64,000 bases of DNA from Chryseobacterium sp. VAUSW3 (GTDB lineage: Bacteria > Bacteroidota > Bacteroidia > Flavobacteriales > Weeksellaceae): contig NZ_NIUY01000001.1 of the NCBI RefSeq assembly GCF_002205795.1, positions 62,001-126,000 on the forward strand. Reading direction: 5' to 3'. Made by a program: the position numbers and the translations under genes. The first letter of the stretch is position 1; each line of letters starts with the position of its first letter. Below, in pieces: positions 53,513 to 62,565 of this stretch. The notes under the pieces were generated by a model. It ran no database searches. It saw only the letters and a list, made by a program, of their open reading frames with translations, and was not told the origin of the DNA.

Positions 53513-55183
53513 ATGTGCGGAATTGTATGCTTGTTTGATGCTAAACAAAAAACCGAAATTCTAAGACCTCAGGTTTTAGAAATGTCTAAAAAAATTCGCC
53601 ACCGCGGACCAGATTGGAGCGGAATTTTTCAGGACGAAAAAGTGATTTTCTCCCACGAAAGATTGGCTATTGTAGACCCAACTTCTGGGAAACAGCCATT
53701 ATTTTCTAATGATAAAAAAATCGTTCTTGCCGTAAATGGTGAAATCTACAATCACCGCGAACTTAGAAAAGAGTTTCCGGACTACGAATTTCAAACCGAA
53801 TCCGATTGCGAAGTAATTATTCCTTTATTTAAAAAATACGGCAAAGATTTCGTGGACAAACTAAACGGAATTTTTGCTTTCTCCTTATACGATACCGAAA
53901 ACAATGTATATTTTGTTTCCCGCGATCACATGGGAATCTGCCCGCTTTACCAAGGTTGGGACCAACACGGAAATTATTATGTAGCTTCTGAACTTAAAGC
54001 TTTGGAAGGTGTTTGCAAAACCATCGAAACTTTTTTACCTGGCCATTTTCTTTACAGCCCGGAAGGTTATCAACTGCAACAATGGTACAAGAGAGATTGG
54101 GAGGATTTCGAGAACGTAAAAGACAATAAGACCGATTTAGCTGAACTTAGAAAAGCTTTGGAAGAAGCTGTTCACAGACAGTTGATGAGTGACGTTCCTT
54201 ACGGTGTTTTGCTTTCCGGAGGACTGGATTCTTCCATTATTTCTGCGGTAACTGCAAAATATTCGCGAAACCGTATCGAAAGTGGCGATACTCAGGAAGC
54301 CTGGTATCCTCGTTTACACAGTTTTGCGGTAGGTTTGGAAGGAAGCCCAGATTTGGCTGCTGCACAAAAAGCTGCGGATCACATCGGTTCTATTCATCAT
54401 GAAGTTCATTTTACCGTTCAGGAAGGTTTGGATGCGGTTCGCGATGTGATCTATCACTTGGAAACTTATGATGTAACTACCGTAAGGGCTTCCACACCGA
54501 TGTATTTATTAGCAAGAGTAATCAAATCGATGGGAATAAAAATGGTGCTTTCGGGCGAAGGTAGTGATGAATTATTCGGAGGATATCTGTATTTCCACAA
54601 AGCGCCTAATGCAAAAGAATTTCATGAAGAAAACGTGAGAAAACTGGGAAAACTTCACTTGTATGATTGTTTGCGTGCCAATAAAGCCTTGATGAGTTGG
54701 GGAATCGAAGGTCGCGTACCTTTCCTGGATAAAGAATTTATGGATGTGGCGATGCGCCAAAATCCAAAAGACAAAATGGTGACCGCGCACGAGCCAAAAA
54801 TAGAGAAATGGATGTTAAGAAAAGCTTTTGAAGATTTGTTGCCGGAATCTATTGCGTGGAGGCAAAAAGAGCAATTCTCCGACGGAGTTGGCTATTCATG
54901 GATTGATTCCTTAAAAGAAGTTGCCGAAAAAGAAGTGACAGATGAGATGATGGTGAACGCAAAATTCCGATTCCCGCTGAACACGCCACAAAACAAAGAA
55001 GAATATCGCTACAGAACGATTTTCGAAGAGCATTTCCCTAGCGAAACCGCAGCGGCTACCGTTCCGTCGGTTCCGTCAGTTGCGTGCTCCACTCCCATCG
55101 CGTTAGAATGGGATGAAGCCTTCAAAAACGCCAACGATCCAAGTGGTAGAGCCGTGAAAACAGTTCACGAAGATAGTTACTAA
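53513..55183 (+). CDS. asnB: asparagine synthetase B (glutamine-hydrolysing)
   Basis: 556 residues from the ATG at 53513. MCGIVCLFD places Cys2 as the N-terminal nucleophile of the glutaminase domain after Met removal, so the longer frame cannot be right. Glutaminase residues: KIRHRGPDWSG, ERLAIVDP, AVNGEIYNHREL. The synthetase domain has PP-loop LLSGGLDSSIISAV (about 235-248) and SGEGSDELFGGY. It makes asparagine from aspartate, glutamine and ATP. A single gene with promoter and terminator. Confidence 0.96.
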   Translation: MCGIVCLFDAKQKTEILRPQVLEMSKKIRHRGPDWSGIFQDEKVIFSHERLAIVDPTSGKQPLFSNDKKIVLAVNGEIYNHRELRKEFPDYEFQTESDCEVIIPLFKKYGKDFVDKLNGIFAFSLYDTENNVYFVSRDHMGICPLYQGWDQHGNYYVASELKALEGVCKTIETFLPGHFLYSPEGYQLQQWYKRDWEDFENVKDNKTDLAELRKALEEAVHRQLMSDVPYGVLLSGGLDSSIISAVTAKYSRNRIESGDTQEAWYPRLHSFAVGLEGSPDLAAAQKAADHIGSIHHEVHFTVQEGLDAVRDVIYHLETYDVTTVRASTPMYLLARVIKSMGIKMVLSGEGSDELFGGYLYFHKAPNAKEFHEENVRKLGKLHLYDCLRANKALMSWGIEGRVPFLDKEFMDVAMRQNPKDKMVTAHEPKIEKWMLRKAFEDLLPESIAWRQKEQFSDGVGYSWIDSLKEVAEKEVTDEMMVNAKFRFPLNTPQNKEEYRYRTIFEEHFPSETAAATVPSVPSVACSTPIALEWDEAFKNANDPSGRAVKTVHEDSY

Positions 55184-55201
55184 TCGATTTTATTAATTAC
55201 T

Positions 55202-55236
55202 AAATCCCGCGAGTTATCACGGGATTTTTTTATTTT
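55202..55236 (+). terminator. asnB terminator
   Basis: AAATCCCG (55202-55209) pairs with CGGGATTT (55220-55227), followed by T run. Confidence 0.85.
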
Positions 55237-55238
55237 TG
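55231..55238 (+). promoter_or_regulatory. possible -7 element for the DHA2 gene
   Basis: TATTTTTG overlaps the T run of the asnB terminator and ends 4 bp before the ATG; it may be chance. Confidence 0.35.
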
Positions 55239-55242
55239 TTTA

Positions 55243-56634
55243 ATGTCTGAATCCATCAATACACCAAAACCATCTGTTAAAAAATTTCTCCCCATTATTC
55301 TGGCGACGGCAATTTTCATGCAGATGCTCGATTCTACTATTCTGAACACATCGTTGCCATCAATCGCAAAAGATTTAAACGAATCGCCACTGAATATGCA
55401 AAATGCAATTATCAGTTATGTATTAACTTTGGCTTTATTCATGCCGGTAAGCGGTTTTTTGGCCGATAAATTCGGAACCAAGAAAGTTTTCATTTTCGCT
55501 CTGATTATTTTCAGTATAGGATCGTTATTTTGCGCAATCTCTCAAAACCTGATGCATTTGGTAATTTCCCGAGTGATACAGGGTATTGGTGGAAGCTTAA
55601 TGACACCAGTGGGCAAATTGGCACTGATCAAAACTTTTCCGAAAAACGAATTGCTAAAAGCGATGAATTTCGCAATTATCCCTGCATTAATCGGTCCGGT
55701 TTTAGGGCCACTGGTTGGCGGATACATGGTGGATTATCTTTCTTGGCACTGGATTTTTCTCATCAATATTCCTATTGGCTTGCTGGGAATAATTTTAGGA
55801 CTCAGGTACATGCCCAATTATCAGTCTGCGTCTTCGGAATTTGATTTGAAAGGGTTTATCATCTTCGCCTCAGCGTCTTTGCTGCTTTCAATTTCCTTGG
55901 AATTATTTGGAAATACTACACATACCACTCCCGTATTGCTGATTTTCATTTTGGGATTTTTAATGATTTATTACTATTATAAACACGCCACTAAAACCAG
56001 AAATCCGATTTTTCCTTTAAACCTTTTTCAGGTAAGAACCTTTCGAGTAGGAATTCTAGGAAATCTCGCTACACGATTGGGAATCAGCTCAATTCCTTTG
56101 CTGTTACCTTTAGTGATTCAAATTGCTTACCAGGAAAGTGCGGTAATTTCGGGTTGGATTGTCGCCCCGATGGCTTTAACTGCGATGTTTGGGAAATCTT
56201 TCGTGATACCTATTTTAAATAAATTCGGCTACCGAAAAACACTGATGACCAATACCTTTATCATCGGTGCACTCATTTCTTGCCTCGGAATTCCGGGAAT
56301 TCATACTTCCATTTTCTGGTTTATTCCCATTATTGCAGTGCTCGGATTTTTCAATTCCATTCAGTTCACTTCGATGAATACGATTTCTATCGCCGATTTG
56401 CGAAATGATCATACGAGCAGTGGAAACTCATTGCTTGCCGTAAACCAGCAATTAGCCATTGGTTTCGGAATCGCATTCGGGCTGATTATTTTAAAATCCT
56501 TCGAAGCAAAGTTGAAAAATCCCCACCTTGCCTTTCGTTACACCTTCTTTGTGGTAGGAATTCTCACTATTCTCTCAGGTTTTGTTTTCCGACGCCTTCA
56601 TGTAAAAGATGGAGAAAACATGAAATCGGAATAA
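55243..56634 (+). CDS. DHA2-type MFS drug/proton exporter
   Basis: 463 residues, about 14 membrane segments (DHA2 type). Motif D1 LDSTILNTSLPSIAKDL (about 29-45), motif A GFLADKFGTKKVF (about 72-84), and RVIQGIGGSLMTPVGKLAL with motif B Arg (about 109). Motif C is GPVLGPLVGGYMVD. EmrB/QacA relatives export drugs and other amphiphiles. No EmrA-like adaptor or regulator is adjacent, so it probably works alone in the inner membrane. Confidence 0.9.
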   Translation: MSESINTPKPSVKKFLPIILATAIFMQMLDSTILNTSLPSIAKDLNESPLNMQNAIISYVLTLALFMPVSGFLADKFGTKKVFIFALIIFSIGSLFCAISQNLMHLVISRVIQGIGGSLMTPVGKLALIKTFPKNELLKAMNFAIIPALIGPVLGPLVGGYMVDYLSWHWIFLINIPIGLLGIILGLRYMPNYQSASSEFDLKGFIIFASASLLLSISLELFGNTTHTTPVLLIFILGFLMIYYYYKHATKTRNPIFPLNLFQVRTFRVGILGNLATRLGISSIPLLLPLVIQIAYQESAVISGWIVAPMALTAMFGKSFVIPILNKFGYRKTLMTNTFIIGALISCLGIPGIHTSIFWFIPIIAVLGFFNSIQFTSMNTISIADLRNDHTSSGNSLLAVNQQLAIGFGIAFGLIILKSFEAKLKNPHLAFRYTFFVVGILTILSGFVFRRLHVKDGENMKSE

Positions 56635-56717
56635 TCAATAGTTTTTCAGAAAAAAAAACTGATTTACAACGGGATTCGTTCTTATCTTACATCAATGCTT
56701 TTGCCTTTGTGATGAAG

Positions 56718-56725
56718 TACTTTTG
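56718..56725 (+). promoter_or_regulatory. -7 element for the first pirin gene
   Basis: TACTTTTG, 20 bp before the ATG at 56746. Confidence 0.55.
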
Positions 56726-56745
56726 TATCATCAAAAAATAACACA

Positions 56746-57621
56746 ATGGCAACAAAAAATATAGAATTAATCGCAGCTCCAAAACCTCCACATTTTGTTG
56801 GTGATGGTTTCAGGGTACATAATTTTATTCCCAGCGGATATCATTTGGACATGAAAAGAATGGATCCTTTTCTTATGTTGGATTATAATTCGAAATTTCA
56901 TTTCTCCGGCACAGACACGCCGCGCGGAGTTGGTGTACATCCACACCGCGGTTTCGAAACGGTAACCATCGCTTACAAAGGTCGTGTTGAACATGGCGAC
57001 AGTGCAGGTGGCGGAGGAATCATCGGTGAAGGTGATGTGCAATGGATGACCGCTGCTTCAGGCGTTCTTCACAAAGAATTTCACGAAACAGAATGGGCAA
57101 AAGAAGGTGGAATTTTCCAGATGGTGCAACTCTGGGTGAATTTGCCTGCCAAAGATAAAATGAGCGCTCCAAAATATCAAGCCATTAAAAATTCTGAGAT
57201 GAAGTTGGTGGATTTAGGAGAAAATGGTTTTATTGAAGTAATTGCGGGAGAATACAACAGCCAAAAAGGTCCGGCTTCCACTTTCAGTCCCGTAAATTTG
57301 ATGAATGCGAAATTGAAAGAACATGGAAAAGCAAATTTTAGTTTTCCTCCCCATTTCAATACCGCAGCTTTGGTGATTGAAGGAAATATTTTGGTTAATG
57401 GTAAAGAAAAAGTTCCCACTGATCATTTCGTTTTGTTCGAAAATCAAGGTGAAGATTTCACCATCGAGGCATCGGAAAACGCTATCGTTTTAATCATTAG
57501 CGGTGAACCGTTGAACGAACCAATTTTCCCTCATGGTCCTTTTGTAATGAATTCCCGCGAAGAAATCATTCAAGCTTTTGATGATTTCAATACTGGCAAG
57601 TTTGGATATCTGGAAGATTAA
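56746..57621 (+). CDS. pirin-family bicupin protein
   Basis: 291 residues. N-terminal cupin with metal ligands: HPHRGFETVTIAYKGRVEHGDSAG (about 65-88, three His) and Glu in VLHKEFHETEW. A second cupin (about 170-270) lacks the His set. Pirins bind Fe and act either as quercetin dioxygenases or redox-sensing cofactors. First gene of a redox cluster; a sequence-distant second pirin lies 2 kb on. Confidence 0.9.
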   Translation: MATKNIELIAAPKPPHFVGDGFRVHNFIPSGYHLDMKRMDPFLMLDYNSKFHFSGTDTPRGVGVHPHRGFETVTIAYKGRVEHGDSAGGGGIIGEGDVQWMTAASGVLHKEFHETEWAKEGGIFQMVQLWVNLPAKDKMSAPKYQAIKNSEMKLVDLGENGFIEVIAGEYNSQKGPASTFSPVNLMNAKLKEHGKANFSFPPHFNTAALVIEGNILVNGKEKVPTDHFVLFENQGEDFTIEASENAIVLIISGEPLNEPIFPHGPFVMNSREEIIQAFDDFNTGKFGYLED

Positions 57622-57716
57622 AGTTTTGTTAAAAATAACCGCGAACTATTTGAGTTGTTATTTTTCCTCTAACTTTATTAATGAAAAAAAATCTTTAAAT
57701 TTTAAAATATAAAAAA

Positions 57717-58373
57717 ATGAAAATATCACTGATCGGCGCTACAGGTTTTGTAGGAAATGCCATTCTAAATGAACTTTTGGAAAGAAATTTTCACGTAACT
57801 GCAATCGCAAGAAATACAGATAAAATCACTATCGAAAATGAAAATCTGGAGAAAAAAAACGTTGATGTTTTTAGCGAAGCTGAGTTGGCTGAAGCAGTGA
57901 AAGGTAGCGATGCCGTAATAAGCGCTTACAACCCAGGATGGACCAATCCCAACATTCACGAGGAATATCAAAAAGGTGCAGCTTCCATTCAAAATGCAGT
58001 TGAAAATTCAGGAGTGAAAAGATTAATCGTTATCGGAGGTGCAGGAACATTAAAAATTGATGGAAACCACCTGGTTGACGGACCAAATTTCCCGAAAGAA
58101 ATTTATCCCGCTGCAAGTGCGGTGAAGAATTATTTTGTTGAAAACCTTTCCAAAAACGAAAATCTCGATTGGGAATTTTTCAGTCCCGCCATTGAAATGA
58201 GCATGTTCAGCGAAGACCAAGTAAAAACCGGAAAATACAGAGTGGCAACCGACTCACCTATTTTTGATGAAGAGGGACGTTCCAGACATTCCGTTCAGGA
58301 TTTGGCAGTTGCGGTTGTTGATGAACTTGAAAACAAAAAATTCAAACATCAAATTTTCACGGCGGCTTATTAA
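57717..58373 (+). CDS. NAD(P)-binding reductase (NmrA/YwnB-type atypical SDR)
   Basis: 218 residues. N-terminal dinucleotide site ISLIGATGFVGNAILNELL; the phosphate-binding follow-up is ITAIARNTDKI-like (RN after the second strand, favouring NADP). Then VISAYNPGW, LIVIGGAGTL and FFSPAIEMSMFSEDQVKTGKYR. No SDR Tyr-Lys pair, so probably an electron-carrier or sensor of the NmrA/SDR_a5 type. It lies 14 bp before the flavin oxidoreductase and is probably cotranscribed. Confidence 0.82.
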   Translation: MKISLIGATGFVGNAILNELLERNFHVTAIARNTDKITIENENLEKKNVDVFSEAELAEAVKGSDAVISAYNPGWTNPNIHEEYQKGAASIQNAVENSGVKRLIVIGGAGTLKIDGNHLVDGPNFPKEIYPAASAVKNYFVENLSKNENLDWEFFSPAIEMSMFSEDQVKTGKYRVATDSPIFDEEGRSRHSVQDLAVAVVDELENKKFKHQIFTAAY

Positions 58374-58387
58374 ATTTAACAGCAAAT

Positions 58388-59434
58388 ATGAAAAAGATCG
58401 AATTTGGATTGATGACCTTTGCCGATATGGCTCCGGAAACTGCTTCCGGGAAAGGATTTAATGCACACCAAAGAATACAAAATCTTTTAGAAGAAATAAA
58501 ACTAGCCGATGAACTGGGCGTTGATGTTTTCGGAATTGGCGAACATCACCGTCCGGATTACGCTGTATCGTCACCAACCACGGTTTTGGCGGCAGCTGCT
58601 GCAATCACCAAAAATATTAAATTATCGAGTGCGGTAACAGTTTTAAGTTCCGAAGATCCGGTTCGCGTTTATCAGCAATTTGCAACGGTGGACGCAATTT
58701 CCGGCGGGAGAGCAGAAATCATGGCCGGACGAGGTTCTTTCATAGAATCTTTTCCATTATTTGGTTTTGATTTGAATGATTACAACGAGCTTTTTGATGA
58801 GAAACTCGATCTTTTGCTTAAAATTAATAAAGAAGAAATAGTTTCTTGGCAGGGAACTCTTCGTGCGCCGATTCATGATTTAGGTGTTTATCCAAGAGCA
58901 TTAAACGGAGAACTTCCCTTTTGGCTTGCAGCGGGAGGAACTCCGGCTTCGGCAGTGCGAGCTGCAAAACTTCAACTTCCACTAATGCTTGCAATTATCG
59001 GTGGAATGCCAAGTCAGTTTGCGCCATTTATTAATCTTTATAAAAAATCCGCTTTAGAAAATGGAGTAAAACCAGAAGATTTACAGGTGGGAATCAATAA
59101 CCATATGTTTGTAGGAGAAGATGGCGAAAAAACTGCCGACGAATTTTTCCCTTATTACGCCCAAATGATGGATCGTGTAGGGAAAAGCCGCGGTTGGCAA
59201 CCGATGTCCCGCGAACAATTTGAGTTCATGAGAAGTCCGGAAGGATCACTGATGGTCGGAAGCGTAGAACAAGTTGTTGAAAAAATTATTTATGAATATG
59301 AACTTTTCGGCTTCACCCGATTTTTTGCGCAGGCGAGCATGGGATTTGTCCCACATGAAACAACGATGAAATCCATCGAATTGTTTGCAACGCAGGTCAT
59401 TCCGGAGGTCAAAAGAAGATTAGGAATGCACTAA
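58388..59434 (+). CDS. LLM-class (luciferase-like) flavin-dependent oxidoreductase
   Basis: 348 residues, TIM barrel. FGIGEHHRPDYAVSSPTTVLAAAAAITKNIKLSSAVTVL (in segments, about 49-87), SGGRAEIMAGRGSF (about 107-120), ALNGELPFWLAAGGTPASAVRAA, and SVEQVVEKIIYEYELFGF near the C-terminus. These match the family that uses FMN with NAD(P)H. The substrate is unknown; several relatives reduce quinones or attack electrophiles. Coupled to the NAD(P)-binding gene. Confidence 0.88.
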   Translation: MKKIEFGLMTFADMAPETASGKGFNAHQRIQNLLEEIKLADELGVDVFGIGEHHRPDYAVSSPTTVLAAAAAITKNIKLSSAVTVLSSEDPVRVYQQFATVDAISGGRAEIMAGRGSFIESFPLFGFDLNDYNELFDEKLDLLLKINKEEIVSWQGTLRAPIHDLGVYPRALNGELPFWLAAGGTPASAVRAAKLQLPLMLAIIGGMPSQFAPFINLYKKSALENGVKPEDLQVGINNHMFVGEDGEKTADEFFPYYAQMMDRVGKSRGWQPMSREQFEFMRSPEGSLMVGSVEQVVEKIIYEYELFGFTRFFAQASMGFVPHETTMKSIELFATQVIPEVKRRLGMH

Positions 59435-59482
59435 AATATTGCCGAACTTGTTTATTCTATAACATTAAAACCCAATTTAATC

Positions 59483-60391
59483 ATGTCAAACATCGGACTC
59501 ATCATTGAAGAAAAAGCTGCGGACATTGGAAACTTTTTAGTAGGAAGGCTGCTTCCTTTCAGAGAAAAACGCGCTGTTGGACCTTTCGTTTTCATCGATC
59601 ACATGGGCCCTGCTTCGTTGAAGGAATATCAGAATTTAGAAGTTCCGCCTCATCCGCACATTGGACTTTCTACCCTAACGTATCTTTTTGAAGGATCCAT
59701 TCAGCACAAAGATAGTTTGGGAAGTAATATCGAAATAAAACCAGGTGCGGTGAACTGGATGACTGCCGGAAAAGGCGTAGTGCACTCCGAAAGAACCCCG
59801 GAATACCTTAGAAGTTCCGAAAAAAATCTTCACGGTTTTCAAATTTGGGTAGGTTTACCGAAAAATCTGGAACAAAGCGAACCTACCTTTCATCACACCG
59901 AGGCGGAAGACGTTCCGGTTTGGAACGAAGGAGATTTGCAGTACAAACTGATTGCGGGCGAACTTTTCGGAAGAAGATCCCCGGTTCCGGTACATTCCAA
60001 ACTGTTTTTTCTTGAAATTAAGAGTAAAAAATCTCAGCTGGTAAGCATCGGAAAGGATTTATTCGGCGAAGTGGCGATGTATGTATTGGAAGGAAATGTA
60101 ACCATCGAAGGAAATACTTTCGGCGGAAAACAATTGTTGGTTGCTAAAAATGCGAATTTATGCGAATTTGAAATCAGTGAAAATTCCACCATCTATCTTT
60201 TTGGTGGCGATCCTTTCGAAGAGGAACGTTTTATTTTCTGGAATTTCGTGAATTCTGATAAAGAAATCATCGAGAAAGCCAAAATCAACTGGCATAAACA
60301 AAACCACGAAGCATTTCCACTCGTTCCGGGTGATGAAGAAGAATATGTACCACTTCCAAAAGCGATTTTGAACGGAAAACTTTCGAAATAA
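59483..60391 (+). CDS. second pirin-family bicupin protein
   Basis: 302 residues. Cupin 1: FIDHMGPASLKEY, PHPHIGLSTLTYLFEGSIQHKDSLG (three His) and GVVHSERTPE. C-terminal cupin (about 190-290). It differs from the first pirin in the loop HPHIGLST (versus HPHRGFET), so it belongs to another subgroup and is not a recent duplicate. It precedes the catalase gene by 127 bp. Confidence 0.88.
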   Translation: MSNIGLIIEEKAADIGNFLVGRLLPFREKRAVGPFVFIDHMGPASLKEYQNLEVPPHPHIGLSTLTYLFEGSIQHKDSLGSNIEIKPGAVNWMTAGKGVVHSERTPEYLRSSEKNLHGFQIWVGLPKNLEQSEPTFHHTEAEDVPVWNEGDLQYKLIAGELFGRRSPVPVHSKLFFLEIKSKKSQLVSIGKDLFGEVAMYVLEGNVTIEGNTFGGKQLLVAKNANLCEFEISENSTIYLFGGDPFEEERFIFWNFVNSDKEIIEKAKINWHKQNHEAFPLVPGDEEEYVPLPKAILNGKLSK

Positions 60392-60518
60392 CAAACGCTA
60401 TCTTCATTTAACTTGCCTGTCAGTTTATCTTTTCACCCAAAAATATCATACAATTAGATAGAATGAATTTTATGAAGCTATTTTAATTTGTAACTTTATC
60501 TGACAAAATATTATAATC

Positions 60519-62024
60519 ATGGAAGAAAAGAAAAAACTGACAAGACAGACCGGAGCGCCTGTGCCAGACAACCAAAACGTACAGACCGCGGGAGCCAGAG
60601 GACCGATGCTGATGCAGGACTTCTGGTTTCTGGAAAAAATGGCCAACTTCGACAGAGAAGTTATCCCGGAAAGAAGGATGCACGCCAAAGGTTCCGGCGC
60701 ATTTGGAACATTTACCGTAACCCACGATATTTCGCAATATACAAAAGCCCATATCTTTAATGAAATAGGCAAAAAAACAGAAATGTTTGCACGGTTTTCT
60801 ACCGTGGCCGGAGAACGCGGTGCTGCCGATGCAGAAAGAGACATTCGTGGTTTTGCCTTAAAATTTTATACCGACGAGGGAATTTGGGATTTGGTGGGAA
60901 ACAATACTCCGGTATTCTTTTTCCGTGATCCGATGAAATTTCCTGATCTGAATCATGCCGTAAAACGCGATCCGAAAACCAATATGAGGAGCGCCAATAA
61001 CAACTGGGATTTTTGGACTTTACTGCCGGAATCTCTGCATCAGGTAACCATTGTGATGAGCGACCGGGGAATCCCAAACGGTTACCGCCACATGCATGGC
61101 TTCGGAAGCCATACTTACAGCTTTATCAATCACGCCAATGTCCGTCATTGGGTGAAATTCCATTTCAGAACGCAGCAGGGAATTGAAAATTTATCAGATG
61201 AAGAAGCTGCTGAAATCATCGGAATGGATCGCGAATCTTCACAGAAAGATTTGTTCGAAAATATTGAAAAAGGTAATTTCCCGAAATGGAAAATGTTTAT
61301 ACAGATCATGACCGAAGAACAGGCAAAAACTTACCGGTTCCATCCGTTTGATTTAACCAAAGTTTGGTCTAAAAAAGATTTTCCACTCATTGAAGTTGGT
61401 GAATTTGAACTTAATAAAAACCCAGAAAATTATTTTCAGGATGTTGAACAGGCGGCTTTCAACCCCACCAATATTGTTCCCGGAATTGGTTTTTCACCGG
61501 ACAAAATGCTCCAGGGAAGATTATTTTCTTACGGCGACGCGCAGCGATACCGATTGGGCGTAAACCATTTTCAGATTCCTGTAAACAAGCCAAGATGTCC
61601 TTATCATGCTTTCCACAGAGACGGACAAATGCGCGTGGACGGAAATTACGGCGCAACAAAACATTATGAACCAAACAGTTACGGTGAATGGCAGGAACAA
61701 CCAAGCGCGAAAGAACCACCATTGGAACTTTCCGGTGATGCTTATGCTCACAATTTCCGGGATGATGATGAAGATTACTTCACCCAACCAGGGGATTTGT
61801 TCAGAATCATCAAAGCCGATGGAAAAGCCGATGTTTTATTTAAAAACACTGCCGCAAATGTAGGTGGAGCCGAGAAATTCATCCAAATCCGCCATATCAG
61901 AAATTGCTACAAAGCAGATCCTGAATATGGGGAAGGAGTAGCAAAAGCCCTTGGACTGGATATGATGGAGGTTTTTGCTTTCGATATGTCGCCTTATGAT
62001 CAGTGGGCACCAACTCAATCTTAA
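60519..62024 (+). CDS. katA: haem catalase (small-subunit, KatA type)
   Basis: 501 residues, no signal peptide. Distal His in [14 protein letters not shown] (about 55), distal Asn in [11 protein letters not shown] (about 128), the catalase active-site [26 protein letters not shown] in parts, and proximal haem signature [14 protein letters not shown] with Tyr as haem ligand (about 338). It breaks down hydrogen peroxide in the cytoplasm. Last member but one of the redox cluster. A perfect terminator follows. Confidence 0.97.
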   Translation: MEEKKKLTRQTGAPVPDNQNVQTAGARGPMLMQDFWFLEKMANFDREVIPERRMHAKGSGAFGTFTVTHDISQYTKAHIFNEIGKKTEMFARFSTVAGERGAADAERDIRGFALKFYTDEGIWDLVGNNTPVFFFRDPMKFPDLNHAVKRDPKTNMRSANNNWDFWTLLPESLHQVTIVMSDRGIPNGYRHMHGFGSHTYSFINHANVRHWVKFHFRTQQGIENLSDEEAAEIIGMDRESSQKDLFENIEKGNFPKWKMFIQIMTEEQAKTYRFHPFDLTKVWSKKDFPLIEVGEFELNKNPENYFQDVEQAAFNPTNIVPGIGFSPDKMLQGRLFSYGDAQRYRLGVNHFQIPVNKPRCPYHAFHRDGQMRVDGNYGATKHYEPNSYGEWQEQPSAKEPPLELSGDAYAHNFRDDDEDYFTQPGDLFRIIKADGKADVLFKNTAANVGGAEKFIQIRHIRNCYKADPEYGEGVAKALGLDMMEVFAFDMSPYDQWAPTQS

Positions 62025-62030
62025 ATCCAG

Positions 62031-62062
62031 AAAAAAGTGAAACTCAACCTTTCACTTTTTTC
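62031..62062 (+). terminator. katA terminator
   Basis: Perfect 12-base stem (62031-62042 with 62050-62061, loop CTCAACC). It also rules out a longer N-terminus for the next gene. Confidence 0.9.
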
Positions 62063-62090
62063 TTTTATACAATACTATAAAAATAAAAAC

Positions 62091-62375
62091 ATGGCAGAAA
62101 TACAACATCACAACAACGAAAAAAACGGCGTATTCGAAATTTATGAAGACGGCGTAAAAGTCGGAGAAATGACCTACACTTGGGCAGGTACAGATAAATT
62201 CATCATCGATCACACCGGTGTTGATGAGGCCTTTAATGGAAAAGGATATGCAAAACAGCTGGTAATTGCAGGTATAGAATACGCAAGAGAAAATGGGAAA
62301 AAAGTGATCCCCCTTTGCTCGTACGCTAAAGCTACGATTGCAAGAAATGCAGAACTGCAAGATGTTCTGGCATAA
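62091..62375 (+). CDS. small GNAT-like N-acetyltransferase (YjdJ type)
   Basis: 94 residues from the ATG at 62091; the frame opens at 62037 but that codon is inside the katA terminator. A minimal acetyltransferase: NGVFEIYEDGVKVGEMTYTW, FIIDHTGVDEAFNGKGYAKQLVIAGIEYARENGKKVIPLCSYAK in parts, with the acetyl-CoA loop GKGYAKQL. The acceptor is unknown; these small enzymes are often beside catalase genes in my recollection, which is unconfirmed. Confidence 0.8.
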   Translation: MAEIQHHNNEKNGVFEIYEDGVKVGEMTYTWAGTDKFIIDHTGVDEAFNGKGYAKQLVIAGIEYARENGKKVIPLCSYAKATIARNAELQDVLA

Positions 62376-62396
62376 AGAATTAAATACTTACTTTCC

Positions 62397-62428
62397 AAAC
62401 CCCATCAGCTAAAACTGAGGGGTTTTTT
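62397..62428 (+). terminator. terminator after the small GNAT gene
   Basis: AAACCCC plus TCAG (62397-62408) pairs with CTGA plus GGGGTTT (62415-62425), then T run. Confidence 0.85.
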
Positions 62429-62537
62429 GTTACTGGTGACTGACCAACCAAGTAATGCTAAAGGAAAGTAAAACCAGAGAAATCTATCACCGATAAGAAA
62501 CGCAGGACAGGCTTCTGGAGAAATACCGTAAAAAAAC

Positions 62538-62545
62538 TATATTTG
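62538..62545 (+). promoter_or_regulatory. -7 element for the symporter gene
   Basis: TATATTTG, 20 bp before the ATG at 62566. Confidence 0.6.
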
Positions 62546-62565
62546 CTCATTAAATTCTTAAAAAA

